DNA of 64,000 bases from Alkalihalobacillus trypoxylicola (lineage in GTDB: Bacteria; Bacillota; Bacilli; Bacillales; Bacillaceae_D). The translations under genes were made by a program, and so were the position numbers. Within the stretch, counting starts at the first letter, position 1, and every line of letters starts with the position of its first letter. Below the pieces are notes generated by a model. It saw nothing but the letters and a program-made list of their open reading frames with translations, searched no databases and was not told the DNA's origin. Where the stretch lies: positions 62,001 to 126,000 of the forward strand of contig NZ_LTAO01000012.1 of NCBI RefSeq assembly GCF_001590785.1, in the 5' to 3' direction. Positions 7,756 to 16,280 of this stretch are shown one piece after another.

Positions 7756-8316
7756 TTAAAATTGCACTTTAACATTTTTTCGTTCTTCTGGAGGAGTAGA
7801 AAGGACATCAGTTTTTGCAAATTGATGCAGAGATGCCACGAGGTTACTAGGAAAAGATTCAATCTTCGTATTATATTCACTAACCGTTTTGTTATAAAGC
7901 TGCCTAGCATAAGCAATTTTATTTTCGGTGCCTGTTAATTCTTCTTGTAACATTTTAAAGTTTTCATTGGCTTTTAAATCTGGATAATCCTCACGTAAAG
8001 CAAAAAGCTGCCTTAAGGATGAAGATAATTGATTATTCGCTTCCATCTGTTCTTCTCTTGTTGCACTAGTATCCCCCATTTGATTACGGAGAGAAACAAT
8101 TTTAGCTAGCGTTTGTTCTTCATGCTTCATATAACCTTTTACCGTTTCCATAAGGTTAGGAATTAAATCATATCTTCGTTTTAACTGATTATCAATCTGA
8201 GCCCAAGACTGCTCAACCCAATTACGAAGCTTTACAAGTGAGTTATAATTTGCTATCCAAAAGATAATGAGTAATAAAACAATAATGCCTCCAATTATAA
8301 ATCCCATCTTTATCAT
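7756..8316 (-). CDS. lemA: LemA family membrane protein
   Basis: This 186-residue protein has one N-terminal transmembrane segment (about 4-24), then the family signature NYNSLVKLRNWVEQSWAQID and a long helical domain. The topology (short outside tail, helical cytoplasmic bundle) is typical of LemA. The biochemical role is unknown; pairing with an M48 protease is common. It is the first gene of the htpX operon. The 278 bp upstream (8317-8594) are AT-rich and hold no recognisable gene. Confidence 0.9.
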   Translation of the reverse strand: MIKMGFIIGGIIVLLLIIFWIANYNSLVKLRNWVEQSWAQIDNQLKRRYDLIPNLMETVKGYMKHEEQTLAKIVSLRNQMGDTSATREEQMEANNQLSSSLRQLFALREDYPDLKANENFKMLQEELTGTENKIAYARQLYNKTVSEYNTKIESFPSNLVASLHQFAKTDVLSTPPEERKNVKVQF

Positions 8317-8594
8317 TCTCCCTTCTTAAGTTATGTACGTTATATATATCCATAAAGTTACAAAGTAAATTATACATGTAAAAAAGAAAGGTTGAGAAGA
8401 GATTTTTTGAAATTTTTAGAACAAGCTGTAAACAACCAAGAAATTGATAGGAAATAAGAGATTTTATTAGCTTTTTAGAGATATTGAAAGTTAAAAAAGA
8501 TTTAAGATAAAATTTCCGTTTATTACTAATTAATTTCATACATAAGAAGCTAGAAAAAATACAAACTATGATTACATAAGGAGGTGAAAGAAAC

Positions 8595-8801
8595 ATGGCT
8601 AACAACAACAGCGGTAATTCAAATCAACTTGTTGTACCTGGTGCACAACAAGCTTTAGATCAAATGAAATATGAGATTGCTTCAGAATTTGGTGTACAAT
8701 TAGGACCAGACGCTACTTCTCGTGCTAACGGTTCTGTTGGTGGAGAAATCACTAAACGTTTAGTACAAATGGCTGAGCAACAATTTGGTGGACGTCAATA
8801 A
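8595..8801 (+). CDS. Alpha/beta-type small acid-soluble spore protein
   Basis: The 68-residue SASP coats DNA in the dormant spore and protects it from UV and heat. Seen: [25 protein letters not shown] with the EIASE-type site cut by the germination protease Gpr, and [21 protein letters not shown], the second conserved segment. AAGGAGGTGA lies before the ATG. Expression in the forespore under SigG is expected for the family; I could not place a clear SigG promoter. A strong terminator follows at 8815-8839. Confidence 0.95.
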   Translation: MANNNSGNSNQLVVPGAQQALDQMKYEIASEFGVQLGPDATSRANGSVGGEITKRLVQMAEQQFGGRQ

Positions 8802-8814
8802 TAAAAGTGGATGT

Positions 8815-8839
8815 AAGAGGTGAGTATGTCTCACCTCTT
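8815..8839 (+). terminator. Terminator of the SASP gene
   Basis: A perfect 10-bp stem (AAGAGGTGAG/CTCACCTCTT) with a 5-base loop and a T-rich tail. Confidence 0.85.
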
Positions 8840-8861
8840 CTTATCTTTTTAGGAGGGGAAC

Positions 8862-9110
8862 ATGAGCATTTGTCCTGTTTGTAATGGATTTGTTAAAGTA
8901 AATAATATTTGCTCAGCATGTAGCCAAGCAGAATTAATTGATTATGGTCGGATAAGTGATTATGAGGATAAATATAGTGCGTACGAAGAGATTGAAATAA
9001 AGAAGATAAATAATCAACTATCTCATGATGCTGAGATGAAGCAATGTGCTCATTTTTTATATTGTCCAGAATGTAAAAAAACAAGCATGATATTAATAAA
9101 TGAAAATTAA
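8862..9110 (+). CDS. Small double zinc-ribbon-like protein, unknown function
   Basis: The 82-residue protein has cysteines in pairs: CPVC and CSAC near the N terminus (residues 4-20), and CAHFLYCPEC near the C terminus. The spacing would suit one or two structural zinc sites. AGGAGG lies at a proper distance from the ATG, and the coding frame uses the same codon style as its neighbours. It follows the SASP gene, so some read-through from a sporulation promoter is possible. I do not recognise a named family. Confidence 0.65.
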   Translation: MSICPVCNGFVKVNNICSACSQAELIDYGRISDYEDKYSAYEEIEIKKINNQLSHDAEMKQCAHFLYCPECKKTSMILINEN

Positions 9111-9112
9111 AA

Positions 9113-9141
9113 AGAACCCCATTATTTATTAATAGGGTTCT
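9113..9141 (-). terminator. Terminator of msmX
   Basis: The stem AGAACCC/GGGTTCT with an AT-rich loop is followed on the minus strand by a T-rich run. It lies between two convergent genes and could serve both. Confidence 0.7.
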
Positions 9142-9156
9142 AAAATATGGTTATAA

Positions 9157-10254
9157 TTAACGAATTCTTAGTTCAGAATCTGCATCGAAGAAATGTGCTT
9201 TATTCATATCAAAAGCTAATTCGATAGATTGACCATTTTGAATATCAGTGCGAGAGTCAACACGTGCAACAAAATCTTGACCTTCCACAGTAGAGTAAAG
9301 GATTGTTTCAGCACCAAGTAACTCAGCTACATCAATTTGAGCTTTTAATTTAGAACCAGGAGACGCTTCAATAAATACTAATTCATCATGGATGTCTTCA
9401 GGACGAACTCCTAATACTAATTCTTTATCTGTATATCCTTGCTCACGAAGAGTTGCTAATTTACCTTCTGGAACTTTAAGTGAAAATTTACCAACTTCAA
9501 AAAGGTCTCCGTTTAATTTACCTGATAGGAAGTTCATAGAAGGAGAACCAATGAAACCACCAACAAAGATATTTTCAGGATTATCATATACTTCTTTTGG
9601 AGAACCTACTTGTTGAATATAACCATCCTTCATAATAACAATACGTGTTGCCATTGTCATAGCTTCCGTTTGGTCATGCGTTACATAAATGGTCGTTGTT
9701 TGTAGACGTTTGTGTAATTTTGTAATTTCAGCACGCATTTGTACACGTAGCTTTGCATCTAAGTTAGATAAAGGCTCATCCATTAAGAATACTTGAGGGT
9801 CACGAACAATCGCACGTCCAAGAGCTACACGCTGACGCTGACCACCAGACATTGCTTTTGGTTTACGGTCAAGCATTTCTTCTAGTCCTAGGATTCTTGC
9901 TGCGTCTTTAACACGACGATCAATTTCGTCCTTTTTAAATTTACGAAGCTTAAGTCCAAATGCCATATTATCATAAACATTCATATGAGGATATAGGGCA
10001 TAGTTTTGGAAAACCATCGCGATATCACGGTCTTTTGGTGCAACATCATTCATTCGTTTATCACCAATCATTAAATCGCCTTTAGAAATATCCTCTAATC
10101 CCGCAATCATACGTAAAGTTGTAGACTTACCACAACCAGATGGACCTACAAAAACAACAAACTCTTTATCCTCGATATCAAGATTGAAATCTGTTACCGC
10201 TTGCACATCACCGTCATAAATTTTATAAATATTTTTTAATTGAATACTGGACAT
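9157..10254 (-). CDS. msmX: Sugar ABC transporter ATPase MsmX
   Basis: This 365-residue ATPase belongs to the MsmX/UgpC/MalK branch. Walker A GPSGCGKST is at 37-45, the signature MSGGQRQRVALGRA and Walker B FLMDEPLSNLDA follow, then H-loop THDQTEAM and a C-terminal TOBE/OB region (about 240-365). In B. subtilis one MsmX energises several sugar importers that lack their own ATPase. It is encoded alone here, next to a YxkF-type gene as in B. subtilis. The permease operon at 20597-24283 has no ATPase and is a likely partner. A cre-like site lies about 100 bp upstream. Confidence 0.93.
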   Translation of the reverse strand: MSSIQLKNIYKIYDGDVQAVTDFNLDIEDKEFVVFVGPSGCGKSTTLRMIAGLEDISKGDLMIGDKRMNDVAPKDRDIAMVFQNYALYPHMNVYDNMAFGLKLRKFKKDEIDRRVKDAARILGLEEMLDRKPKAMSGGQRQRVALGRAIVRDPQVFLMDEPLSNLDAKLRVQMRAEITKLHKRLQTTTIYVTHDQTEAMTMATRIVIMKDGYIQQVGSPKEVYDNPENIFVGGFIGSPSMNFLSGKLNGDLFEVGKFSLKVPEGKLATLREQGYTDKELVLGVRPEDIHDELVFIEASPGSKLKAQIDVAELLGAETILYSTVEGQDFVARVDSRTDIQNGQSIELAFDMNKAHFFDADSELRIR

Positions 10255-10355
10255 AATATGTACCTCCCTTTAGTTGTTGATATTATTGTAAACTCTTTCA
10301 TTTCCATTTCGCTATAGGAAGCTTGCACAAAGATTTTTTATTTTTTTGTGCAAAT

Positions 10356-10369
10356 TGTACACGTTTTCA
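10356..10369. promoter_or_regulatory. cre-like site upstream of msmX
   Basis: TGTACACGTTTTCA matches the CcpA consensus TGWAARCGYTWNCW at 13 of 14 positions. It lies about 100 bp upstream of msmX, in the gap after yxkF. Confidence 0.55.
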
Positions 10370-10387
10370 TAACTGGTACGAATGGCT

Positions 10388-11275
10388 TTAGATTTTATAA
10401 TGAATGAGCTGAAGCAATGAGGATAAAAAAGCAGCTTGAGGAAATTGTTTTATATCAATCCCCGTCTTATCAATAAATTTATCTATTCGATACTGCAGGC
10501 TATTTCTATGCATATGCAAGGCCTTTGCAGCGGAGGAAAGATTTAAGTGATTTTTTAAGTATACCGAAACACTTTTCAGTAATTCTTGATCCTCTAATAA
10601 TTCTTTATTAAAAAAATGCTCAATGATCTCTGTTCGATCGTGACTTGGAATAAACGAAAGTAAGAAAATAGCTGATACTTCATGTTCATCAAAATATTGT
10701 TTCTTTTGATGGTGTCGTTTAGCTATTTCAAAGCACTTCTTTTCCCATAAAAATTGACTTTTAGAGTTAGAAGCCGCTGTCTGTGACCCCATTAATAAAG
10801 ATAAATTCACATAAAAATCGGTTGACATTGCTTCTATTAAGCTTTGATATTCTACTTCATCATCTAATGTATCATCGATATGAATAACGATTCCATATGT
10901 TGGACTAATCCAAATGATCGAAGTAGTTTTTTCTAATAAACTATCCCAAATTTCATGAAAAGCTTGATAATCATCAATAGATTTATCTAATAAAAAGTGG
11001 ATAAATCGAACTTGAGATTTAATTGGAGGTGAAGGACTATCATGAATGAGCCAATTTCTCCATTTTTCTTCTAGTTGAGATTGAGGGGCTGGAATAGTAA
11101 TTGGTTCATTAAAAAGCTCTTTTAATAGAAGAACTTCTTTTTCGGTTAAAAGCTCTAGGTCAAAATGAATAACTTTTTCTTCAATCATTAATCGCAATGT
11201 ATTGTTAGAAGCTTGTGAAGATGAATTTTTAATAATAGCACTATCAAATAAGCGTAGAAGTTTCTCTGTGTTCAT
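10388..11275 (-). CDS. yxkF: PucR/CdaR-type transcription factor (YxkF-like)
   Basis: The 295-residue protein ends in the HTH_30 helix-turn-helix typical of PucR/CdaR regulators: LSSAAKALHMHRNSLQYRIDKF at about 246-267. The rest is a mixed alpha/beta region with no obvious ligand motif. In B. subtilis yxkF lies beside msmX, and the same order is kept here, so it may act on msmX or a related sugar system; that is inferred. No strong ribosome site variation is seen; AAGGAG lies before the ATG. Confidence 0.78.
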   Translation of the reverse strand: MNTEKLLRLFDSAIIKNSSSQASNNTLRLMIEEKVIHFDLELLTEKEVLLLKELFNEPITIPAPQSQLEEKWRNWLIHDSPSPPIKSQVRFIHFLLDKSIDDYQAFHEIWDSLLEKTTSIIWISPTYGIVIHIDDTLDDEVEYQSLIEAMSTDFYVNLSLLMGSQTAASNSKSQFLWEKKCFEIAKRHHQKKQYFDEHEVSAIFLLSFIPSHDRTEIIEHFFNKELLEDQELLKSVSVYLKNHLNLSSAAKALHMHRNSLQYRIDKFIDKTGIDIKQFPQAAFLSSLLQLIHYKI

Positions 11276-11433
11276 TCATCTAACTCCTTTTTTAGATTCT
11301 CTAGTTTTCATTATAACAAAATGACCTTACAGGAGAAATGAAGAACATAAAAAGGCGAAGATATAAGTTGTTTTTAAATCATCTCATGTAGCGACGTTTG
11401 AAATAGTTATGTAAATGCATACACAGAAAAACG

Positions 11434-11590
11434 AACAGACCCTTCTCTTTTGCTAAGAGGGGCCTGTTGAAATGAAAGAACTTCTTTTAATCAATAACGT
11501 AACTTAACGAAGATAAGCGACTCCATAGAAATGAGATGACGATAAGAGTTAGTTTGGCGTCTTGGGTAAAGTGTACAGCTAAGTTATCTA
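11434..11590 (+). repeat. Family B repeat, decayed copy B2
   Basis: It starts with an imperfect hairpin (11434-11468: AACAGACCC../..GGGGCCTGTT). Then come the family landmarks gaacttctttt.., taacttaac, agttagtttggc and gtcttgggtaaagtg..acagctaag, which align with B6 and B1 but are degraded. Confidence 0.5.
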
Positions 11591-11591
11591 T

Positions 11592-11768
11592 TTATTTGTT
11601 TTTTTTCGGTGGGTCCTCTTTTTCTAAATCTCTGGCTTCCTCTATCCAACCAGCTTGATTCTCACTTACGGTTCCAGACCCTAATCCTTCGTTAATCATT
11701 CTTTCTATGTCCATAAAATATTCATCTCGTCCTTCATGCTGTGTATCCTTGTTTTCTTTATTGACCAT
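11592..11768 (-). CDS. Small hydrophilic protein of unknown function
   Basis: A 58-residue charged protein with a well-placed GGGAGG site 6-8 bases before the ATG. The middle reads MINEGLGSGTVSENQAGWIEEA, and the tail is rich in acidic residues, prolines and lysines (EKEDPPKKNK). It has no hydrophobic segment and is probably cytoplasmic. I do not recognise a named family. It sits between repeat elements B2 and A2 and upstream of the divergent yheB. Confidence 0.6.
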   Translation of the reverse strand: MVNKENKDTQHEGRDEYFMDIERMINEGLGSGTVSENQAGWIEEARDLEKEDPPKKNK

Positions 11769-11827
11769 ATAATAATCCTCCCTTCTTTTTTATAGGATTG
11801 AACAGAACCCCCAATTTATTCTTGTTT

Positions 11828-11976
11828 GAGTGAATTTCATCATTGCTCTATAAGTGAATAAAACCGACGTTTTTTATAAAATATGTCTTGAAGCCCTTGG
11901 GAAAGCATCTACCTAAAGTGGAAATCAAAAACCTAATCGTGCAGTTTTCATATCAGATAGAAATGATTAAATTGTT
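11828..11976 (-). mobile_element. Family A element, minimal copy A2
   Basis: About 149 bp with both family A ends (aatttcatcatt at 11833-11844 and the degenerate reverse aatgattaaatt at 11962-11973) but only one arm of the hairpin core, cccttgggaaagcatctacc near 11898-11917. The same TTGTTT lies at 11822-11827 and 11972-11977, a possible target duplication overlapping the end. It looks like an internal deletion derivative. It is inverted relative to A1. Confidence 0.6.
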
Positions 11977-12112
11977 TCGTTGTTAAAAAAGATAAAATAG
12001 TGAATGATAAAGGATGGTACCTCTTTTACTAGTAAGAAGCTTATTTTTTAAGTATAATAATCGAAGTATGTGTATCCCTCTGTTAACGGAGAATGTGAAG
12101 GAGTGAAATGCA

Positions 12113-13255
12113 GTGGGGGAATTTGGAATTATTTTATTTATGATGATTGTTGGTGCGGCTGTAGGAGGTTTAACCAATTTACTTGCTATCAAAATGTTAT
12201 TTCGTCCTTATAAAGAAATGAAAATTGGCTCCATTGTCTTACCATTTACACCAGGTCTTATCCCGAAAAGACGATTAGATATAGCTAATCAACTGGGTCA
12301 GACGGTTTCGAAATATTTAGTTACTTCAGAAGGGATTGAACAGAAACTTAATAATCCGGCCTTTCAGCTTGAAGTGACCAAATGGGTACAGGTAGAGGTT
12401 GATAAACTTTTGAAAACAGATCTTCCGTTGTCCTTGATTCTAGAAAATAGCTTACATGTAAAGGAACCAAAAAAATGGCTTTCGAACAAACTGGAAGAAT
12501 ATTTAGGACAAGCGTATGACCGTATGCTTTCAAAGTATGAACACCTTACAATAGATGAGGTATTACCAGCCAACCTTCAAGAAAAGGTCGAAGACTGGAT
12601 TCCTGCGCTTAGAGAAATGGTGCTTAATCAACTAAAAGAGTATCTGAGCAGCAGTGAAGGAAAAGAACGAATGAATCAGATGATCGAACATTACTTGCTT
12701 AATAAAGGTACAATCGGCAACATGCTTAAAATGTTTTTAGGAAATGATCGTTTAGTAGATAAAATTCAACCACAATTAAATAAATTATTGACTGATTCTC
12801 ATACTGAGGAGATGGTGGAGCGACTTATTCGGAAAGAATGGAAGAAGTTAAGAATGAAGCCAATATCTCAACTAACTCAGTCCTTAAATAAAGAAAAAGT
12901 AATACAATCTTTTCTTCCAACAATTAAAGACGAGTTACCAGTATTTAAATGGTTAGATGAACCTTTATCAAAAGTAATAAAGCCCTATCAGCCACAAATT
13001 ATCGAGCAGTATATCCCTTCATTTACCGCTTTTATTTTAAGACAGGTGAAAAAGCATTTGACAAGTATTTTAAAAAGCTTGCAATTAGATGTCATTGTAA
13101 AAGAGCAGGTAGAACAATTTCCTTTAGATAAGCTTGAAGAAATAGTCGTTTCCATTGCAAGGAAGGAATTAATGATGATAGCTTATCTAGGTGGAATTAT
13201 AGGAGGGTTAATTGGGGTTGTTCAAGGACTAATTGTTATCCTATGGAGTTTTTAA
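12113..13255 (+). CDS. yheB: DUF445 family membrane protein YheB
   Basis: The 380-residue DUF445 protein has a hydrophobic segment at each end (about 4-24 and 355-378). A glycine-rich GGLTNLLAIKMLFRPYKEMKIG motif follows the first segment, and a long helical middle part lies between. A GTG start follows AAGGAG at 10 bases. The family is conserved in Bacillaceae, but its biochemical function is unknown. It is followed by yheA, as in B. subtilis, which fixes its identity. Confidence 0.88.
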   Translation: MGEFGIILFMMIVGAAVGGLTNLLAIKMLFRPYKEMKIGSIVLPFTPGLIPKRRLDIANQLGQTVSKYLVTSEGIEQKLNNPAFQLEVTKWVQVEVDKLLKTDLPLSLILENSLHVKEPKKWLSNKLEEYLGQAYDRMLSKYEHLTIDEVLPANLQEKVEDWIPALREMVLNQLKEYLSSSEGKERMNQMIEHYLLNKGTIGNMLKMFLGNDRLVDKIQPQLNKLLTDSHTEEMVERLIRKEWKKLRMKPISQLTQSLNKEKVIQSFLPTIKDELPVFKWLDEPLSKVIKPYQPQIIEQYIPSFTAFILRQVKKHLTSILKSLQLDVIVKEQVEQFPLDKLEEIVVSIARKELMMIAYLGGIIGGLIGVVQGLIVILWSF

Positions 13256-13339
13256 GTTTAGACTGAATAGCTTAGAGATGATTTATTTTTTTATACATGT
13301 TATAGTCGGTAGGACTAATTTTTTGAGGAGGCCAATTCA

Positions 13340-13693
13340 ATGGCAAATGTGTACGACAAAGCGCAGGAACTAAAGCAAGCAATTGCTGAAAGTGATGATT
13401 TTAAGGAGTTAAAATCATTACACTTACAAATTGATGAAGATGAAATTGCTAAAAAAATGTTAAATAATTTCCGTCAGCTGCAATTAGATTTACAAAGAAA
13501 GCAAATGCAGGGTGAACAGATTTCTGAAGAGGAAGTTCAAAAAGCACAGCAGCAATTTGAACTAGTTCAGCAACACGAACTAATTTCTAAATTAATGGAA
13601 GCAGAACAACGTTTAAGCGTTACAATTGGTGATGTGAATAAGGTTATCACTGAGCCTTTAGAAGAAATTTATGGTAACCCTGACGCACAATAA
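13340..13693 (+). CDS. yheA: YheA, YlbF/YmcA-like protein
   Basis: This 117-residue all-helical protein belongs to the Com_YlbF (YmcA/YlbF/YheA) superfamily, with a coiled coil through the middle (HLQIDEDEIAKKMLNNFRQLQLDLQRKQ). Relatives YlbF and YmcA act in a complex affecting RNase Y; for YheA itself a function is not established. GAGGAGG precedes the ATG. It lies 84 bp after yheB and ends before a terminator. Confidence 0.88.
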   Translation: MANVYDKAQELKQAIAESDDFKELKSLHLQIDEDEIAKKMLNNFRQLQLDLQRKQMQGEQISEEEVQKAQQQFELVQQHELISKLMEAEQRLSVTIGDVNKVITEPLEEIYGNPDAQ

Positions 13694-13746
13694 AATCATG
13701 TAATAGAAAGTCGTCATTTAATGATGACTCAGACCTTAGAAAAAAT

Positions 13747-13779
13747 GCCTTTGAGAAAATGATTCTCAAGGGCGTTTTT
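13747..13779 (+). terminator. Terminator after yheA
   Basis: The stem GCCTTTGAGAA/TTCTCAAGGGC (13747-13773) has a 5-base loop and a T run. The remaining gap to 14028 shows no supported gene. Confidence 0.8.
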
Positions 13780-14028
13780 GCGTCTATTTTCTGTTCGGGA
13801 TACTGGGGATGAGTTTTTCCAGTGAAAGTTGTATCTACCATTGTGCTAATTCGTTCAATGCCCTTCTGCCGAAAATCTACCCAAGGTTCGGGGAGTGAGG
13901 AGCCATCTCGTAACAAAATAAAGGAGCTTTTGCATTCTCAACTTGTTCTAACCATTCTTTCTCATACATATCTATAATTAAGGAATTCTTATATTAACTA
14001 ATATAGACACCTAGAGGAGGAAAACACT

Positions 14029-14871
14029 ATGATTTACCGTATGTTGGCTTTAAACATAGATGGTGCCATCATTCAATCAAACTCTAAGATAAGCCGACAA
14101 ACAAAAGCAGCCATTGATTATGTGAAGAGTAAAGGTGTAGTCGTGACCCTTGTGACTTCAAAACCTTTCTTGTATGCAGCAAAAATGGCGAAAATTTTAA
14201 AGGTAGATGGATATTTAGTAACGAGTGATGGAGCATTTGTTGCAAAAGAAAAGGATCAACCTTTTTATTACCAAAGAATAGAAGAAGTACAAGCTGAAGA
14301 GATGGTCGATATTTTGGAAAGATATGAATGTCATATTCGTTTATATCATGAAAATTATTCCTTAGGAAATAAAATGAAAGAAAAAAAGCAGTTATTGGCG
14401 AAAATGACTCTTGAATTAGATGAACCAAGGTTTTATCCATTAACTTTTGTAGATTCTGTCTATGAAAAGTTATTAGAACAGCCAATGGCGCCATTAAAAA
14501 TTCAAGCACAGTTTTATCGAGAAAATGACCGTGAATTGGCGATTACCCAAATCAAGAAGATGAATCAATCTTTTTTAATAATGAAAGGCAAAAACAACCA
14601 ATTGGAAGTTATGAACGAAGGGGTATCAAAAGCTCAATCTCTACGTATGTTAGCTCAATTTCTAGAAATAAAATTAGAAGACATGGTAGCAGTTGGTGTT
14701 TCAGAAAATGATATTGAAATGATACAACAGGCCGGTTTAGGAGTAGCAATGGGTAATGCTAGCCATAAAGTAAGAGAAGAGGCTGATTGGATTACAAGAT
14801 CTACGGAAGAAGATGGAGTATCTTATATGATAAAAGAGGTTTTCAGAAAGCAATTGCGTGTTCAAATTTAA
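14029..14871 (+). CDS. yhaX: YhaX, HAD-superfamily protein with degenerate active site
   Basis: The 280-residue Cof-type (HAD-IIB) protein has the expected length and order of elements. Motif II threonine is in VTLVTSK, the motif III lysine in VSKAQSL, and the GLGVAMGNA tail is typical. Motif I reads LNIDGAI, with asparagine (N9) where the nucleophile aspartate should be. Motif IV reads VGVSEND instead of GDxxND. Both changes argue against normal phosphatase activity. AGAGGAGG lies before the ATG. Position after yheBA matches B. subtilis yhaX, a sporulation or stress-associated gene of unclear role. Confidence 0.85.
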   Translation: MIYRMLALNIDGAIIQSNSKISRQTKAAIDYVKSKGVVVTLVTSKPFLYAAKMAKILKVDGYLVTSDGAFVAKEKDQPFYYQRIEEVQAEEMVDILERYECHIRLYHENYSLGNKMKEKKQLLAKMTLELDEPRFYPLTFVDSVYEKLLEQPMAPLKIQAQFYRENDRELAITQIKKMNQSFLIMKGKNNQLEVMNEGVSKAQSLRMLAQFLEIKLEDMVAVGVSENDIEMIQQAGLGVAMGNASHKVREEADWITRSTEEDGVSYMIKEVFRKQLRVQI

Positions 14872-14902
14872 TGGGTTAATTAATTTTCGTTACACATAAA
14901 CG

Positions 14903-14932
14903 CCTTGAGATGTATCTCAAGGTGCTTTTTTA
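14903..14932 (+). terminator. Terminator after yhaX
   Basis: An 8-bp stem CCTTGAGA/TCTCAAGG with a 4-base loop, followed by a T-rich run. Confidence 0.8.
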
Positions 14933-15096
14933 TGGTGCTTGTCAATGAACAGAGGTTAAGAGGATAAGTTAGTTGAAAAAATGGATGATTATGAAGATTC
15001 CATATTGGGAATTTTTTGGAAGGGAAAAGTTGTTTTTGTATTTTAGGATAAATATGATAGGATATATTTATTAGTATTGAAGGGAGGGACGATAAA

Positions 15097-15369
15097 ATGT
15101 TTGAATTAATTATGGATGCATTTTCATTTTGGCTTAGTATCCTTTTTACTGTTTGGGTAGTCACAGCATATGGAAGGTCTATTTTATATAAATTTGAATA
15201 TGACTATTCATCTAGTTGGTCTAAGAAAAAACTACGGTTAAAGTCAAAGTTAACATCTTATTTACCTTTATCGCAAATCATTCAAAGATTATATCGTCCT
15301 AAAATCCCTTCCTTTCATGATCATCATAATGATAGTGATGAAGAAGACGCCCTTATTGGATTTACGTAA
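15097..15369 (+). CDS. Small membrane protein of unknown function
   Basis: A 90-residue protein with one N-terminal transmembrane helix (about 7-27) and a basic juxtamembrane region ([14 protein letters not shown]). The tail is rich in histidine and acid ([11 protein letters not shown]). A good GGAGGGA site precedes the ATG. It ends 32 bp before the YidC-like gene, so the two are probably co-transcribed; a link with membrane protein insertion is only suggested by this pairing. No named family recognised. Confidence 0.68.
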   Translation: MFELIMDAFSFWLSILFTVWVVTAYGRSILYKFEYDYSSSWSKKKLRLKSKLTSYLPLSQIIQRLYRPKIPSFHDHHNDSDEEDALIGFT

Positions 15370-15401
15370 ACGACTATCGTAAACCAATAAGGAGGATTAT
15401 T

Positions 15402-16157
15402 GTGAGTAAAAAAATTAAATTAATATTATTAGGTGTATTTTTGCTGCTTCTTTTGACAGCTTGCGCTACCGATCAACCGATCAACGCTGAAACAACGGGG
15501 ATTTGGAATCACTTTTTTGTCTATCCTATGTCTTGGTTGATTATACGTACAGCTACTATTTTTCAAGGTAACTATGGAGTGGCGATTCTTCTTGTAACAC
15601 TTGTAATACGCTTCTTATTATTACCATTAGTATTAAAACAACAAAAAAGTACAAAGGCTATGCAGGTACTAAAACCTGAATTAGATGAAATACAAAAAAA
15701 GCTACAATCTAGTAAGGCTGATCCAAAAAAACAACAAGAATTACAAGCTGAAATGATGACACTTTATCAAAAACATGGAGTCAACCCTATTGCAGGATGT
15801 TTGCCGATGCTTGTACAAATGCCTATATTGATGGCCTTTTATTTCGCTATAATGCGTACGGAGGAAATAGGAGCAACGTCCTTTCTTTGGTTTAACCTTG
15901 GACAGCCTGATATGATTCTTCCTTTTGTTGCTGGTTTAACAACGTTAATTCAGTTAAATATGTCAGGCGCACAAATGCCTAAACAAATGAAACTAATTAT
16001 GTATATTATGCCTGTTATGATTATATTTGCTGGATTATCGCTTCCATCAGCATTGTCACTTTATTGGGTCGTAGGAAATATATTTACGATTTTACAAACT
16101 TATTTTGTGATTGTGCTACCAAATAAACAGCAGCAGCAATCATTGACAAAAGCTTAA
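15402..16157 (+). CDS. YidC/OxaA-type membrane protein insertase (lipoprotein)
   Basis: The 251-residue insertase helps small membrane proteins into the bilayer, alone or with SecYEG. A lipoprotein signal with lipobox LLTAC sits at about 16-20. The first core helix region has [19 protein letters not shown], including the conserved positively charged arginine of the groove. Then come a cytoplasmic coiled hairpin (res 80-115) and further helices ending in [19 protein letters not shown]. The length and lipobox match the SpoIIIJ/YqjG group of Bacillus; which of the two it corresponds to cannot be told. GTG start after AGGAGG. Confidence 0.92.
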   Translation: MSKKIKLILLGVFLLLLLTACATDQPINAETTGIWNHFFVYPMSWLIIRTATIFQGNYGVAILLVTLVIRFLLLPLVLKQQKSTKAMQVLKPELDEIQKKLQSSKADPKKQQELQAEMMTLYQKHGVNPIAGCLPMLVQMPILMAFYFAIMRTEEIGATSFLWFNLGQPDMILPFVAGLTTLIQLNMSGAQMPKQMKLIMYIMPVMIIFAGLSLPSALSLYWVVGNIFTILQTYFVIVLPNKQQQQSLTKA

Positions 16158-16170
16158 TAGATGCAGAGAA

Positions 16171-16198
16171 ACCTTCGGAATTCCGAAGGTTTTTATTT
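16171..16198 (+). terminator. Terminator after the yidC-like gene
   Basis: The perfect palindrome ACCTTCGGAATTCCGAAGGT is followed by a T-rich tail. Confidence 0.82.
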
Positions 16199-16280
16199 AT
16201 GATCATCCACTAAATCGTCCAAACACCTATTTCTTTTTATTGAATACATTAAGATATCAGCCTATTTAAGGAGGAACAAA

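Noticed and set aside
8243-8608. 121-residue reverse frame upstream of lemA
   Set aside because: It overlaps lemA and the SASP start on the other strand, and is AT-driven without a ribosome site.
13647-13916. 89-residue reverse frame after yheA
   Set aside because: It overlaps the yheA end and its terminator, has no ribosome site and atypical composition.
14084-14509. 141-residue reverse frame inside yhaX
   Set aside because: Shadow of the conserved HAD gene.
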